64,000 nucleotides of DNA from JAAYZX01 sp040770645. Lineage in GTDB: Bacteria; Actinomycetota; Thermoleophilia; RBG-16-64-13. The DNA lies in NCBI GenBank assembly GCA_040770645.1, contig JAXGIS010000010.1:1-64000 (forward strand), read 5' to 3'. The notes below the pieces were generated by a model. It was not told the DNA's origin and ran no database searches. It worked only from the letters and a program-made list of their open reading frames with translations. The number at the start of each line of letters is the position of its first letter. Position 1 is the first letter of the stretch. The translations under genes were made by a program, and so were the position numbers. Positions 54,507 through 64,000 of the stretch are shown here, piece after piece.

Positions 54507-56292
54507 ATGGCCAGTTCTAAGGACTTCCAACTGCAGACCGATCCCGCCGATTTCACGGTGCTGACCTCCGCCATGTTCACGGTGGCCCGAGAAATGGGCA
54601 AGAACATGGAACGCACGGCTCGTGCCCCGGTCTACTTCTCGGCGCACGATTTCGTTACCACCATCGTGAGCAGGGATTACGAACTCGTGGCGCTCGCTGA
54701 GTACATACCCGTGCTGACGGGAGCCACACCCTTCGCAGTCCGGGCCGTGGACCAGTATTTCCAGGGCGATATCCACGAGGGTGATGTCTTCCTGGTCAAT
54801 GATCCGTACACCATGGACGCCGGGAATCAGATGGCAGACTGGGGTCTCGTCTACCCGGTATTCCACAACGGCAAGCATGTGCTGTGGGTGGGGAACAAAG
54901 CCCATCAGCAGGATACCGGCGGCGGTGTACCTGGTGGTTACAATCCTGGGGCGCTCGACGTTTACGCGGAAGGCCTGCGCATCCTCCGCTGCGCATCTTT
55001 GAAGGCGGCAAGGAGCGCAAGGACGTCTTCAATCTCATCATGACCAACGTGCGCATACCCGGCGCACAGCGCGGGGATCTGATGTCGATGATTGGCGCGG
55101 CACGGGTGGGTGAGCGTCGGCTCAAAGCCCTCTATGATCTGTACGGCGCAGATGCGATGACGGTTTTCATCGAGGACCTGCTGAACTATGGCGAGTTCAT
55201 GATGAGGGAAGCGATCTCGGATCTGCCGGACGGTGTCTATCACAGCGAGATTCTCGGAAGGGAGGGGTCGGTACCCATTGTCTGTGACCTCACCATCAGA
55301 GGCGACGAGATGGTGGTGGACTTCAGGGGCAGTGGGCCCCAGGTTCCGGCGTACATAAACAGTCCTATCGCCAACACCACCAGCTCTGTGTACATGGCGT
55401 TGATGACGTCGGTGGGCAAGCGCATACAGTACCGTTGTGGGGCTGCTACAGGCCGGTGACCCTTCTCACCACTCCCGGTACCATCACGCACGCCGACTAC
55501 CCCGCCACACACGGCAACTGCACCAATTTCATTGCCAAGCAGATCATAGAAGCCGTGTGGGATGTGTTGGCGCAGGCCGCTCCCGAGGAGACGCCTGCCG
55601 GTTGGGGCTCCATCAACTACTGGGTGTTCTCCGGTATTGACCCGCGCCGGAACGAGGGCTACGGAAGTCCGGACTTCCAGGCATGCTCCAGTGGGGCAGG
55701 TGCAATTTGGGGAGTGGACGGCTGGTCCACCAACGGGCCGACCATTTGCTCTGGGACGCTCTACTACCCAGAGATCGAAGTGGCCGAAGGTATCTATCCG
55801 GCCATCTGGAAGCGCTGGGAGTGGGCTACAGATTCGGGTGCTCCGGGGAGGTGGCGCGGCGGGATGGGGGTCCACAATGAGTGGGTGTGCGACTCCGACC
55901 CGCAGCCGATCCACTTAGCGTATGCAGGGGAACCTTTCGACTACCGGGTGGCGCCGGCGCCGGCAGGTGGGAGGTTGCCGAAACCGAATGCCAAGACTCT
56001 GCTGTTTGCCAACGGCAAGCTGGAGACCCAGGAAGAGGTGCGCGCCCGCATGCTGTATCAGCTACACAACGGTGACATGGTGATCGATTACGTTCAAGGC
56101 GGCGCTGGTGTTGGCGACCCCTTGGAGCGCGATGCCAACCTGGTGTTGGAGGATGTGCGTGACGAACTGGTGTCCCTGGACAGCGCTCGGAATGACTACG
56201 GGGTGGTCATAGAGCCGGAGACGATGAAGGTGGACGAGGAAGCAACCAAAGCGCTACGGGCCGAGATGTCCTCGGCGGCGAGTAACGCGTAG
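54507..56292 (+). CDS. hyuB: Hydantoinase B / carboxylase-type subunit, frameshifted
   Basis: About 595 aa, the partner of HyuA. Landmarks: FSAHDFVTTIVSRDYELVAL, VFLVNDPYTMDAGNQMADW, GNKAHQQDTGGGVPGG, LTIRGDEMVVDFRGSGPQ, GCYRPVTLLTTPGTI and the C-terminal GAPGRWRGGMGVHNEW. Shifts lie near 54990 and 55445; the protein matches the family on both sides. ATG 54507 after GGAGAGGAG, 25 bases downstream of hyuA. Ends before a strong hairpin. Confidence 0.85.
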
Positions 56293-56312
56293 AAGTTGCC
56301 CCCACGGCACAC

Positions 56313-56353
56313 GGTTGAGGCCCCGCCCAGCTCCCTTGGGCGGGGCCTCAACC
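56313..56353 (+). terminator. 17-bp perfect hairpin after hyuB
   Basis: GGTTGAGGCCCCGCCCA, loop gctccct, TGGGCGGGGCCTCAACC. A very stable stem followed by C-rich sequence rather than Ts. Probably stops, or protects the 3' end of, the hyuAB transcript before the ligase gene. Confidence 0.65.
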
Positions 56354-56412
56354 CCCCCGCTACAACGTGCGCGCCGGGTGGCCGGACCCTTGCGCGGGAT
56401 GAGAGGTGACAC

Positions 56413-58013
56413 ATGGTAATAGGAGAAGCGCTGGCGCGCGCAGCGCGCAACTACGCGGGAAAGCTTGCGCTGAGAGACATGTACGGGAAATGCTTCCCGG
56501 CCGGATACAGCCTGACCTTCGCCGAACTCGACACAATCACCAACCGGCTGGCGCGCAACTTGCTCAAGCTGGGTCTGGTCCCAGGTGACCGTGTATCCGT
56601 CCAAACCGGCACCGGTGCCGGCCACGTCCTTTCTCTGCTCGCATTGGCCAAGGCCGGTTTGGTGATTGCGCCGATTGACCGTACCTACGTGGGAGAGGAG
56701 ATCACGTATCAGGTCAACGATGCGGGATCGCGGGCGTACATCGTGGATGCCGACATCTATGAGGAGAGGGTGAAGCCGCTTCGAAGTGCACTGCCCTGGC
56801 GAGAACACTACATCGGGATCGGCGAGAAGGTGACAGAGGGTTTGGGCCTGGAAGAACTCACAGGAGATGGTCCGGAAGACCCACCGGCTGTTGATATAAC
56901 CGAAGACCACGTGGTCACACTCATTTACACCAGCGGCACCACCGGGCGGCCCAAAGGCGTGCCGCTCACGCACCGCAACTGGTTGGCAAGCGCTTCCACC
57001 TGGGTGGCAGAGCTTGGGATCAGCCCCTACTGGAACTGGCTACTGGTGATGCCTGTGCACACTTCTGGGGGTACCGGCCTGTCCCTGGTGTCGACCATGC
57101 GCGGGTGCTCGCTCATCATGAGTAACCCCGATCCAGCAAAAGTTCTGTCAATTGTTGAGCAGGAGAAGATCAACTTCAGCCAGTTCAGCCCCACGCTCCT
57201 GGCCAACATCATCCACCATCCCCAGGCGAGGACCACCGACTTTTCCAGCTTCAGACGTTGGTTCACCTCAGCAGCGCCCATCTCGGCCACTCTCCTGGCC
57301 GAAGGGGCTCAGTATTTGGGTGAGCACTTCACCAGTTGTATGGAACCACCGAGACGGCTTTGTTGGGGACTGTGCTGCGACCAGAGGAGGTATCGGTGGA
57401 AGGGCCGACCTCCGTGCGGTTGCCCTCGGTGGGTCGTGCCTGCTGGGGTTACCTGACCAAAGTGGTTGACGAGGAAGGTAACGAGGTGGGGCCGGGAGGT
57501 AGTGGCGAGCTCGCCATCAGTGGCCCCGGGGTAGGGGATGGATACTGGCGGAAGCCCGAGGCTGACGACTTCCGCGACGGTTGGTGGTACTCGGGCGACA
57601 TTGTCAGGGTGGATGAGGACGGATTCTTGTACGTGATCGATCGTAAGAAAGACATGATTCTGTCTGGGGGAACCAACATCTACCCGAGGGAGGTGGAGGA
57701 CGTGCTTTCCACTCACCCGGCCATTCATATCGTGGCCGTGGTGGGGGTGCCCGACGACAAATGGGGAGAGTCGGTCAAGGCGGTGGTGGTCCTGAGAGAC
57801 GGGGAAAACGTCACTGGAGAAGAAATCATCGAGTGGTGCAAAGACAAGATGGCCTCGTACAAGAAGCCGAAATCGATAGACGTAATCCCACTCGAAGAGA
57901 TGCCACTTATGGGGGGCGGCTACAAGGTATTGCGTCGAGAGCTGCGCGATCGGTACCGCAAGCGGTACCAAGAGCAGAAGCAGGGCAAGGTCGAGAGCTG
58001 GGGGGCGGTGTGA
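56413..58013 (+). CDS. AMP-forming acyl-CoA ligase, one frameshift
   Basis: A ~533-aa ANL-superfamily ligase activating a carboxylic acid to its CoA ester through an acyl-AMP. The P-loop is YTSGTTGRPKGVPLTH (residues ~175), followed after a shift near 57343 by YGTTETALLG, then GWWYSGDIVRVDEDGFLYVIDRKKDMILSGG and the C-terminal lid with catalytic Lys in GGGYKVLRREL. ATG 56413 with GAGAGGTG upstream. It lies between hyuB and the carboxylase genes, so the product of HyuAB may be its substrate. Confidence 0.88.
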
Positions 58014-58056
58014 TCGGCCTGCCCACCGGGTTGCACGGCTACTCAAGGATGGGGTC

Positions 58057-59625
58057 ATGACGAAGTACGCGACGATGGGGGAGTTGACCGAGAAGATGCG
58101 TGCGGCCAATGAGGCCGCGTACCTTCCCGGGTCGGCCAAGGGATACGAGAAACTCAAAGTCGATGGGAAGCTCAATGCCCGGGAGCGGTTGGATGTGCTG
58201 CTGGACCCCGGGAGCTTCGTTGAGCTGGGGCGACTGGCTCAAAGCACGCAACACGAGTTCGGCATGGACCGGAAGAAGGTGCCGGGCGACGGGATCATAA
58301 TCGGACACGGCACCATTGACGGGCGCATGGTATGCGTGTACTCCCAAGACGGCACGGTGTTGGGGGGATCGGTGGGCGTCTTCCACGGGCGCATGATGAC
58401 CGAGATCACCGATTTGGCCATCAAGTGCGGGGTCCCCGTCATCAACCTCATGGACTCACCGGGCGCGCGCATCCAGGAGGCGCTGGGTGAGGTCTACGGT
58501 CCGCCCAACATCTTCTACCAGAACGTGCGCGCGTCGGGGGTGGTGCCACAGATCTCGGCGGTGTTCGGCAACGTGGCCGGCTTGGTCATCTATTCAGCTG
58601 CGTTGACGGACTTCATCTTCATGGTGGACCAGACGTCGCACGCACTCATCACCGGTCCCGAGGTCATCCGCACCATCTCCGGCGAGGACATCAGCATGGA
58701 GGATCTGGCCGGGGCGCGCGTCCACGGTGAGAAGACGGGCATTGCCGACTACGTGGCGGCCGACGAGGTGGACTGCCTGCTGGCGGTGCGCCGACTGATT
58801 TCATTCCTGCCCGCCAACAACGTGGAGGGGCCGCGCCGGGTGGAGGTCCAAGACGACCCCTACCGGCCGATGGTCAAGGCCGGTGAAGTGGTGCCGGTGG
58901 ATCCGGGGCTGGCGTTCGATATGCACGACCTCGTGACCGAATTCGTGGACAACGAGGAGTTCTTTGAGATCGAACCGGACTTCGCGAGCGAGCTGATCAT
59001 CGGCTTCGGCCGGCTGGCCGGCACCACGGTGGGCATCTTCGCCAACAACCCGCTCCACTTGGCCGGCAGCCTGACGGTTGATTCCTCGGACAAGTTCGCC
59101 CGATTCATGCGTTTCTGTGACGCCTTCAATATCCCCTGCATCATGTTTGTGGATGTGCCCGGATACTTCCCGGGGATTGATCAGGAGCACCGGGGCATCA
59201 TCAACCACGGGGCCAAGGTGCTGTACGCGCTTTGTGAGGCCACGGTGCCCAAAATCAGTATCGTGGTGCGCAAGTGCTACGGTGGCGGCATGCTGGCCAT
59301 GGGCGGTCACAAGAGCCTGCGTATCGACCAGGCGTTCGGTTGGCCCACGGCGGAGTTGGCCACCATGGGCGCCGAGGCGGCGGTCAACGTTCTCTACGGC
59401 GCAGACATCCGGGCTGCGGCCGACCCGGAGCAGCGCCGGTTGGAACTGCTGCAGGAGTATCGGGAGGAGCACTCCAATCCGGTGCGCGCGGCCAACAAGC
59501 GGTTCTTGGACGATGTCATCTCCCCGGCCGAGACCCGGGCGCGGGTGGTGCGGGCCTTGGAGCTGCTGGCGCGGAAGAAGGACGACCCGTTGCCGGCGCG
59601 CAAGCACGGCAACATACCGCTGTGA
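58057..59625 (+). CDS. Acyl-CoA carboxylase, carboxyltransferase subunit
   Basis: A 522-aa propionyl-CoA carboxylase-beta-type subunit. The N-half ClpP/crotonase-like fold has MDSPGARIQEAL and GNVAGLVIYSAALTDF, the oxyanion loops. The C-half has MFVDVPGYFPGIDQEH, RKCYGGGMLAMGG and GWPTAELATMGAEAAVNVLY. It resembles the PccB/MmdA group, so methylmalonyl-CoA decarboxylase is an alternative. ATG 58057, 43 bases after the ligase. Carboxylates an acyl-CoA using biotin from the carrier gene below. Confidence 0.92.
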   Translation: MTKYATMGELTEKMRAANEAAYLPGSAKGYEKLKVDGKLNARERLDVLLDPGSFVELGRLAQSTQHEFGMDRKKVPGDGIIIGHGTIDGRMVCVYSQDGTVLGGSVGVFHGRMMTEITDLAIKCGVPVINLMDSPGARIQEALGEVYGPPNIFYQNVRASGVVPQISAVFGNVAGLVIYSAALTDFIFMVDQTSHALITGPEVIRTISGEDISMEDLAGARVHGEKTGIADYVAADEVDCLLAVRRLISFLPANNVEGPRRVEVQDDPYRPMVKAGEVVPVDPGLAFDMHDLVTEFVDNEEFFEIEPDFASELIIGFGRLAGTTVGIFANNPLHLAGSLTVDSSDKFARFMRFCDAFNIPCIMFVDVPGYFPGIDQEHRGIINHGAKVLYALCEATVPKISIVVRKCYGGGMLAMGGHKSLRIDQAFGWPTAELATMGAEAAVNVLYGADIRAAADPEQRRLELLQEYREEHSNPVRAANKRFLDDVISPAETRARVVRALELLARKKDDPLPARKHGNIPL

Positions 59626-59648
59626 GCCGGGGCGGAGGGGAGGCGGCC

Positions 59649-61208
59649 GTGTTCAAGAAAGTGCTGGTGGCCAACCGGGGAGAGATAGCACTGCGGGTGC
59701 TCCGGGCCTGTCGGGAGTTGGGCATCACGTCCGTGGCCGTGTACTCGGAGGCCGACAGATTGGCGCCACACGTTCGCTATGCCGACGAGGCCTACTGTCT
59801 GGGTGGTGCGGCCTCCGCCGACAGCTACCTGCGCATCGATCGCATTCTGGAGGTGGCGGAGCGCAGTGGCGCCGACGCGATTCACCCCGGCTACGGGTTC
59901 TTGGCCGAGCGACCCGACTTCGCGGCCGCCTGTGAGGACGCGGGGTTGACGTTCATCGGTCCCAACAGCCGGGCCATGGCCATGCTGGGCAGTAAGACCG
60001 AGGCCAGGCGCACCATGCTGGCCGCGGGGGTGCCGGTTATCCCCGGCATGGACCATGGGTGTGGCAGCGTGGAGGAGGGTCAGGCCTTCGCGTGTCAAGT
60101 GGGGTTCCCGGTGATGCTCAAAGCCGCGGCCGGAGGCGGCGGCAAAGGCATGCGCACTGTCAACTCGGCCGATGAGTTCCCGGATGCCTTCACGCAGGCC
60201 AAGGCAGAGGCCGGTTCGGCGTTCGGTGACGACACCGTCTTCGTGGAGAAGCAGATCGTGGGGCCGAGGCATATCGAGTTCCAGATCCTCTGCGACAACT
60301 ACGGCAACGCCGTTCACCTCAATGAGCGCGAGTGTTCCATCCAACGCCGACACCAGAAGTTGGTGGAGGAATCGCCTTCGGCCATCATGACGCCCGAGTT
60401 GCGCGAGCGCATGGGCGCCGTGGCCGTGAAGGCGGCGCTGGCTTCCGGTTATACCAACGCCGGCACCGTGGAGTTCCTGGTGGACAGGGATCGCAACTTC
60501 TACTTCCTGGAGGTCAACGCACGGCTACAGGTGGAACACCCTGTGACGGAGATGGTTACAGGCGTCGATCTGGTGAAGGCGCAGTTTGCGGTGGCGGCGG
60601 GGGAGAGGCTATGGTTCACGCAGGACGATGTCCGGCTGAACGGCTCGGCCATCGAGTGTCGTATATGCGCGGAGGATCCGTATGAGGGGTTCTTCCCCTC
60701 GTCGGGCCTGGTGGAGCTGCTGCTGGAGCCGGCCGGCCCCGGTGTACGTCTGGAGAGCGGTCTGCGCGAGGGGCAGGAGGTCTCCCTCTACTACGATCCG
60801 CTTGTGGCCAAGCTCATCGTGTGGGGTGCCGATCGCATGGAGGCTATTGAGCGCACACGACGGGCTCTCAGCGAATATGAGGTCTATGGCATCAAGACCA
60901 CCATTCCCTTCCATCGACAGGTCATGACCGACGCTGGGTTCATCGCGGGCGAGTTCGATACCGGCTACATCGACAGTCGTAGGTTGGACGAGGTGCCCAA
61001 ACGGCCGGGCGCGGCGCAGGTGGCTGCTGTGGCGGCGGCCTTGCTGGCGCAATACAGTGGCGGGTCAATGTTGGGGAGGCCGGTCGTGGGGGTGCAGCCG
61101 GATCGGTCTCGATCTTGGCTTCCGGGACCACGGATAGATCATTGCCCGGTGGCCATACCGACGGTGGTGGGCTCGATCCGTGGCTGTCACGGGTGTACGT
61201 GGATATGA
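59649..61208 (+). CDS. Biotin carboxylase subunit
   Basis: A 519-aa ATP-grasp enzyme making carboxybiotin from bicarbonate. N-terminal KKVLVANRGEIALRVLRACR, HPGYGFLAERPDF, the glycine-rich KAAAGGGGKGMRTV ATP loop, EKQIVGPRHIEFQIL, and NARLQVEHPVTEMVTG (catalytic Arg/Glu). The last ~45 residues do not look like the family; an alternative frame reads GGGLDPWLSRVYVDM, so a 3' shift is possible. GTG 59649 follows the transferase by 23 bases. The presence of this subunit argues for carboxylation rather than decarboxylation. Confidence 0.9.
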   Translation: MFKKVLVANRGEIALRVLRACRELGITSVAVYSEADRLAPHVRYADEAYCLGGAASADSYLRIDRILEVAERSGADAIHPGYGFLAERPDFAAACEDAGLTFIGPNSRAMAMLGSKTEARRTMLAAGVPVIPGMDHGCGSVEEGQAFACQVGFPVMLKAAAGGGGKGMRTVNSADEFPDAFTQAKAEAGSAFGDDTVFVEKQIVGPRHIEFQILCDNYGNAVHLNERECSIQRRHQKLVEESPSAIMTPELRERMGAVAVKAALASGYTNAGTVEFLVDRDRNFYFLEVNARLQVEHPVTEMVTGVDLVKAQFAVAAGERLWFTQDDVRLNGSAIECRICAEDPYEGFFPSSGLVELLLEPAGPGVRLESGLREGQEVSLYYDPLVAKLIVWGADRMEAIERTRRALSEYEVYGIKTTIPFHRQVMTDAGFIAGEFDTGYIDSRRLDEVPKRPGAAQVAAVAAALLAQYSGGSMLGRPVVGVQPDRSRSWLPGPRIDHCPVAIPTVVGSIRGCHGCTWI

Positions 61209-61220
61209 GGAGGTCGGGCC

Positions 61221-61763
61221 ATGGCTGGTGAGGCGGAAGAACTACACGCAGCCAGGACCTACGCTGCCGAGGTTGATGGCGCAGAGCATTTGGTGGCCGT
61301 TGGCCAAGTGGCTGATGGGTGGCAGGTGAGCGTGGACGGCGGGGAAGTCATGACCGCCGACTTCGTCACCAGAGGTCCAGTGTTGCAGTACTCCCTGTTG
61401 TTGGACCACCGCTCCTATGAGGGCATAGTGGAGAGGAACGGCGAGGGTCTCAGGGTGTGGGTGGAGGGTGAGCCGTTCCTGGTGTCGCTGGTTGATCAAC
61501 GTTTGAAGTCTCTGGGTGGAGGACGTGCTGCGGGCGCCGGTCCGCGACAGGCCGTCTTCAAAACGCCCATGCCCGGCATGGTGGTGGCCGTCATGGTGGA
61601 GCCTGGAGCCGAGGTGGCCAAAGGGCAGCCTCTGCTGACCTTGGAAGCCATGAAGATGCGCAATGACCTCAAGGCCCCGCGTGACGGCCGAGTGAAGAGC
61701 GTGGCTGTCAAAGCCGGCCAGACGGTGGCCAAGGGGGATGTGCTGGTGGAGTTCGAGGCCTGA
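61221..61763 (+). CDS. Biotin carboxyl carrier protein
   Basis: 180 aa. The C-terminal ~75 residues are a biotinyl domain with TPMPGMVVAVMVEPGAEV and the biotin lysine in LLTLEAMKMRNDLKAP. The N-terminal ~100 residues (VDGAEHLVAVGQVADGWQVSVDGG) resemble the BT-like domain seen in propionyl-CoA carboxylases. ATG 61221, 12 bases after the biotin carboxylase. Completes the three-part enzyme. Confidence 0.92.
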   Translation: MAGEAEELHAARTYAAEVDGAEHLVAVGQVADGWQVSVDGGEVMTADFVTRGPVLQYSLLLDHRSYEGIVERNGEGLRVWVEGEPFLVSLVDQRLKSLGGGRAAGAGPRQAVFKTPMPGMVVAVMVEPGAEVAKGQPLLTLEAMKMRNDLKAPRDGRVKSVAVKAGQTVAKGDVLVEFEA

Positions 61764-61844
61764 AATACGGGCGACGGTGGCCGGCCCCGCCAAACCCCGG
61801 CGGCGGGGGCGGGCACCGCGGTGGAGGACGGTTCACACCCTCAA

Positions 61845-62216
61845 CTACACGTTGGGGTGGTCTTCGGGAGCCTTGGTTCGGGGAAGGGTGGGCGAGGAGC
61901 GAAGCCCGTCCAGCAGGTGCCACAGGGCCATGATGGGGTGGCGGTATGTCATCCGTGGACCGGCGAAACGCATGACCGCTCGGACGCGCTGACGCATCAC
62001 GGGCGCGTAGCAGTGCACGGTGCACTTGGCACAAGTGGGCTTGCGTTCCTTGAAGCGGCACGTCTCGAGCCTACGCAACGCGTATGACTGCAACTCCGCA
62101 CACTCACTACAGAGCGCGGCAGTGCGAGCGTTGTCGCCATGGTGCGAACGACAGTACATGGCGATCATGACGGCGATGGTGCGCCGCTCTCTACGCAGTC
62201 GGCGATTTGAACGCAT
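61845..62216 (-). CDS. Nitrous-oxide-stimulated-promoter family protein (YgbA-like)
   Basis: A 123-aa Cys-rich protein. IAMYCRSHHGDNARTAALCSECAELQSYALRRLETC, then KPTCAKCTVHCYAPVMR and MRFAGPRMTYRHPIMALWHLLD match the YgbA_NO family. Its E. coli member is induced by nitrosative stress. The Cys/His set suggests metal or cluster binding. It stands alone on the minus strand between plus-strand genes. Confidence 0.85.
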   Translation of the reverse strand: MRSNRRLRRERRTIAVMIAMYCRSHHGDNARTAALCSECAELQSYALRRLETCRFKERKPTCAKCTVHCYAPVMRQRVRAVMRFAGPRMTYRHPIMALWHLLDGLRSSPTLPRTKAPEDHPNV

Positions 62217-62397
62217 CTGCGTGAGCCGAATCGCGGGCCTGAGGCAGTAGCGGGCTTGAGGCGGTCACAGGCTCAGCTCCCTCCGTGTGCTCTGAGCTTT
62301 CTGAACCATAGGTTGATCGAAGTCGGCCGTCAAGGGCTTGGGTTCACCCGCACTGCCTCTTTAAGTGCGTGGTTCGGCTCGGTAGCATTACGGGTGC

Positions 62398-64000
62398 ATG
62401 GCGATATCCCCTGACATCCTCATCGGTATCGACCTGGGTAAGGTATGCACCCGTATCGCACACGTCCAGCTCGGCGGTCGAAGATCGGCCGGGCCGGGTG
62501 ACGCTGGATGGAACGCCACCACCATCGCCTCGAGACATCACGGTCGACCGCTTGACGAGTTCTTCGCTCTCTACCGGTCGGTGGGGGCGGACGCCGTCCG
62601 CGGCATCGTGGCCACTGGTGTCTACAGCCAACAACTGCGTGCCCCGGTGGTCGCCGGTCTGCCCGAGGAGATCGCTCAGGAGTGGGCGGTGCGGTTGGTG
62701 GCGCCGGATATGGCCCCACTCAACGTGGTGCGGATCGGCGGGACCGGCTACTCGGTCTTGGTACGCTCAGGCGACGGGCAGTTCCACTACGAGAAGAACG
62801 ATCGCTGTTCGGCAGGGACGGGCGAGACCATGGAGCGGATCTGTGCTCGGCTGGGTGCCACCCTTGAAGAGGCGGCGGCGCTGGCATCGGCGGCCGGCGA
62901 AGCCATACCCGTCACTGCACGCTGCTCGGTCTTCGCCAAGAGCGAGTTGACGCACTTCGCGAACCAGGGCGAGCCCCACGACAGGCTCTTCCGTGGCTAT
63001 TTTGAGAGTGTAGCCAAGAACATTCATGCCCTGGTGGAGAAGGTGGGGGTGCCGGGCCCGGTGTGGCTGGTGGGGCATGGGGCTTTGATAGAACCGTTGG
63101 CCGCGGCGCTGCGCGCGGCTGCAGGCGGCAGGCACGGGAGTGACGGTGGAGGTGCCGCCCGTGGCCTCGGTGTTCGAGGCGCTGGGTGCGTTGCATTACG
63201 CTTCATCGCAGGACTGGGCGGATGTTCGGTGGCCCCTTGACCCGACGGAACTGGTGGCTGAAGAGCAGGGCCACGTGCGTAGCCTGGCCGAGTCGGGTCT
63301 GGGCGGGCGCCGGTCCCGGGTCGTCCGGTTGCAAGCCGGGTCCAAGCTGGCGGGGACGCCGCCGGCCTCTTCAACGGTGGCTTCACAGGACGTCGGCGGG
63401 TGCGATGCTGAGGAAGCGGACGCCTGCCCTGCTTCCGCGGTGACTGTCGATACCGCTGCCGTACTGGGCCTGGACTTGGGGTCCACCGGATCCAAAGCGG
63501 CTCTGCTCGATCTGGCCACAGGCGAGGTCGTAGCCGATGTGTATCGCCGCACCGATGGCAACCCGGTGGAGGCGGCCAGGGCGCTGGTGGCCGAGATGCT
63601 CCAGAAGGCTCCCCACCCGATCATGGCTGTTGGTCTCACCGGATCGGGCCGGGATGCGGCCGCCACCATCTTTCGGGCCGCCCTCGGCGATGTCGGCTCC
63701 AGGCTGTTGGTCCAGAACGAGATCGTGGCGCACGCGGTGGCCGCCGTCCGCTTGGATCCGGATGGGGGCCGCAGTCTGTCCATCGTGGAGATCGGTGGGC
63801 AGGATGCCAAGTTCATCAACGTGCGTGGCGGGGTGGTGGTGGATTCCGATATGAACCGCGCCTGCAGCGCCGGGACGGGATCCTTTCTGGAGGAGCAGGC
63901 AGTGCTGCACGGGGTCGACGACATCGTGCGTTTTGGCGAGTTGGCGGGGGAGGGGCGCAACCCTCCCGATCTGGGCCAGACCTGTACGGTGTTCGTGGCC
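62398..64000 (+). CDS. Tandem 2-hydroxyacyl-CoA-dehydratase/benzoyl-CoA-reductase-type activase, right-truncated
   Basis: An ASKHA ATPase of the BcrA/BadF/HgdC family with two activase units. Unit 1 (residues ~1-245): GIDLGKVCTRIAH, CSAGTGETMERI and ARCSVFAKSELTHF. Unit 2 (from ~63460): GLDLGSTGSKAALLD, EIGGQDAKFINV, CSAGTGSFLEEQA and QTCTVFV. Each keeps the two Cys that bridge a [4Fe-4S] cluster in the dimeric activase. A shift near 63125 separates them; the joining frame reads VEVPPVASVFEALGALHYASS. The 3' end is outside the window. It would drive ATP-dependent low-potential electron transfer; the dehydratase or reductase partner is not seen. Confidence 0.85.

Noticed and set aside
58057..61763. 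The carboxylase set read as a Na+-pumping methylmalonyl-CoA decarboxylase
   Set aside because: A complete biotin carboxylase subunit is present and no membrane beta subunit is seen, so an ATP-dependent carboxylase is the better reading.
1..64000. CRISPR arrays, insertion sequences, prophage, rRNA genes
   Set aside because: No spaced direct repeats, transposase, integrase, phage structural genes or rRNA segments were found on either strand.

Overview
The window is GC-rich, gene-dense DNA from a bacterium that appears to live anaerobically. It carries an ornithine-fermentation cluster, flavodoxin, NifU/NifS, a 2-hydroxyacyl-CoA-dehydratase-type activase and two TRAP carboxylate transporters, and no respiratory genes. 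GlpX-type FBPase, RmuC, IclR, HPRT and many GTG/TTG starts would fit a deep-branching anaerobic actinobacterium. However, Rho (416 aa) lacks the long insertion seen in classical Actinobacteria, so a GC-rich Bacillota or related lineage is also possible. The taxonomic call is an inference of low confidence.

Layout. 0-2.2 kb: the end of a TRAP solute-binding protein and a DUF1028/TPR protein. 2.1-10 kb: a heavily frameshifted dynamin-like GTPase, a NifU-NifX fusion, a CGGC protein, a Nudix hydrolase, and a minus-strand run of ABC ATPase, ABC permease, HAD hydrolase, DUF4213/DUF364 protein and an orphan. 10.2-12.3 kb: nifU-nifS. 12.3-18.5 kb: the minus-strand ornithine cluster ord-oraS-oraE-mutL-like-orr, without the ortAB thiolase. 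19-24.5 kb: rmuC, an IclR regulator, and a divergent operon of two aminotransferases and an unusual SDR. 24.7-29.8 kb: small housekeeping and redox genes, including a DsbA-like protein with UGA in place of the first active-site Cys, a chagasin-type lipoprotein, flavodoxin, ferritin and rlmH. 30-37 kb: argS, a lipoprotein, fpg, tRNA-Gly, a CsoR regulator, trxB, a hydrolase, hpt and a nuclease-like protein. 37.3-47.5 kb: lysA-hom, a phosphoesterase, a cyclic-2,3-diphosphoglycerate operon (synthetase, 2-phosphoglycerate kinase, altered GlpX), rho, a P1 peptidase and panC. 47.5-61.8 kb: a LuxR-type regulator, TRAP dctPQM, hydantoinase/ketone-carboxylase-like hyuAB, an acyl-CoA ligase and a three-subunit biotin-dependent acyl-CoA carboxylase. 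The right end holds a YgbA-type Cys-rich protein and a tandem activase cut by the window edge.

The most notable items are: a cDPG biosynthesis operon of archaeal type in a bacterium, whose third gene is a GlpX homologue that has lost the metal-binding DPxxGT motif; a candidate selenocysteine (U-P-F-C) with a SECIS-like hairpin in the DsbA-like gene; and the hyuAB/ligase/carboxylase catabolic block.

About twenty genes are split by single-base frameshifts, often at homopolymers, while long genes elsewhere are intact. In one case, adding a single base restores a perfect lipobox. I therefore read most breaks as sequence errors rather than decay, and I give whole-gene spans for broken genes.
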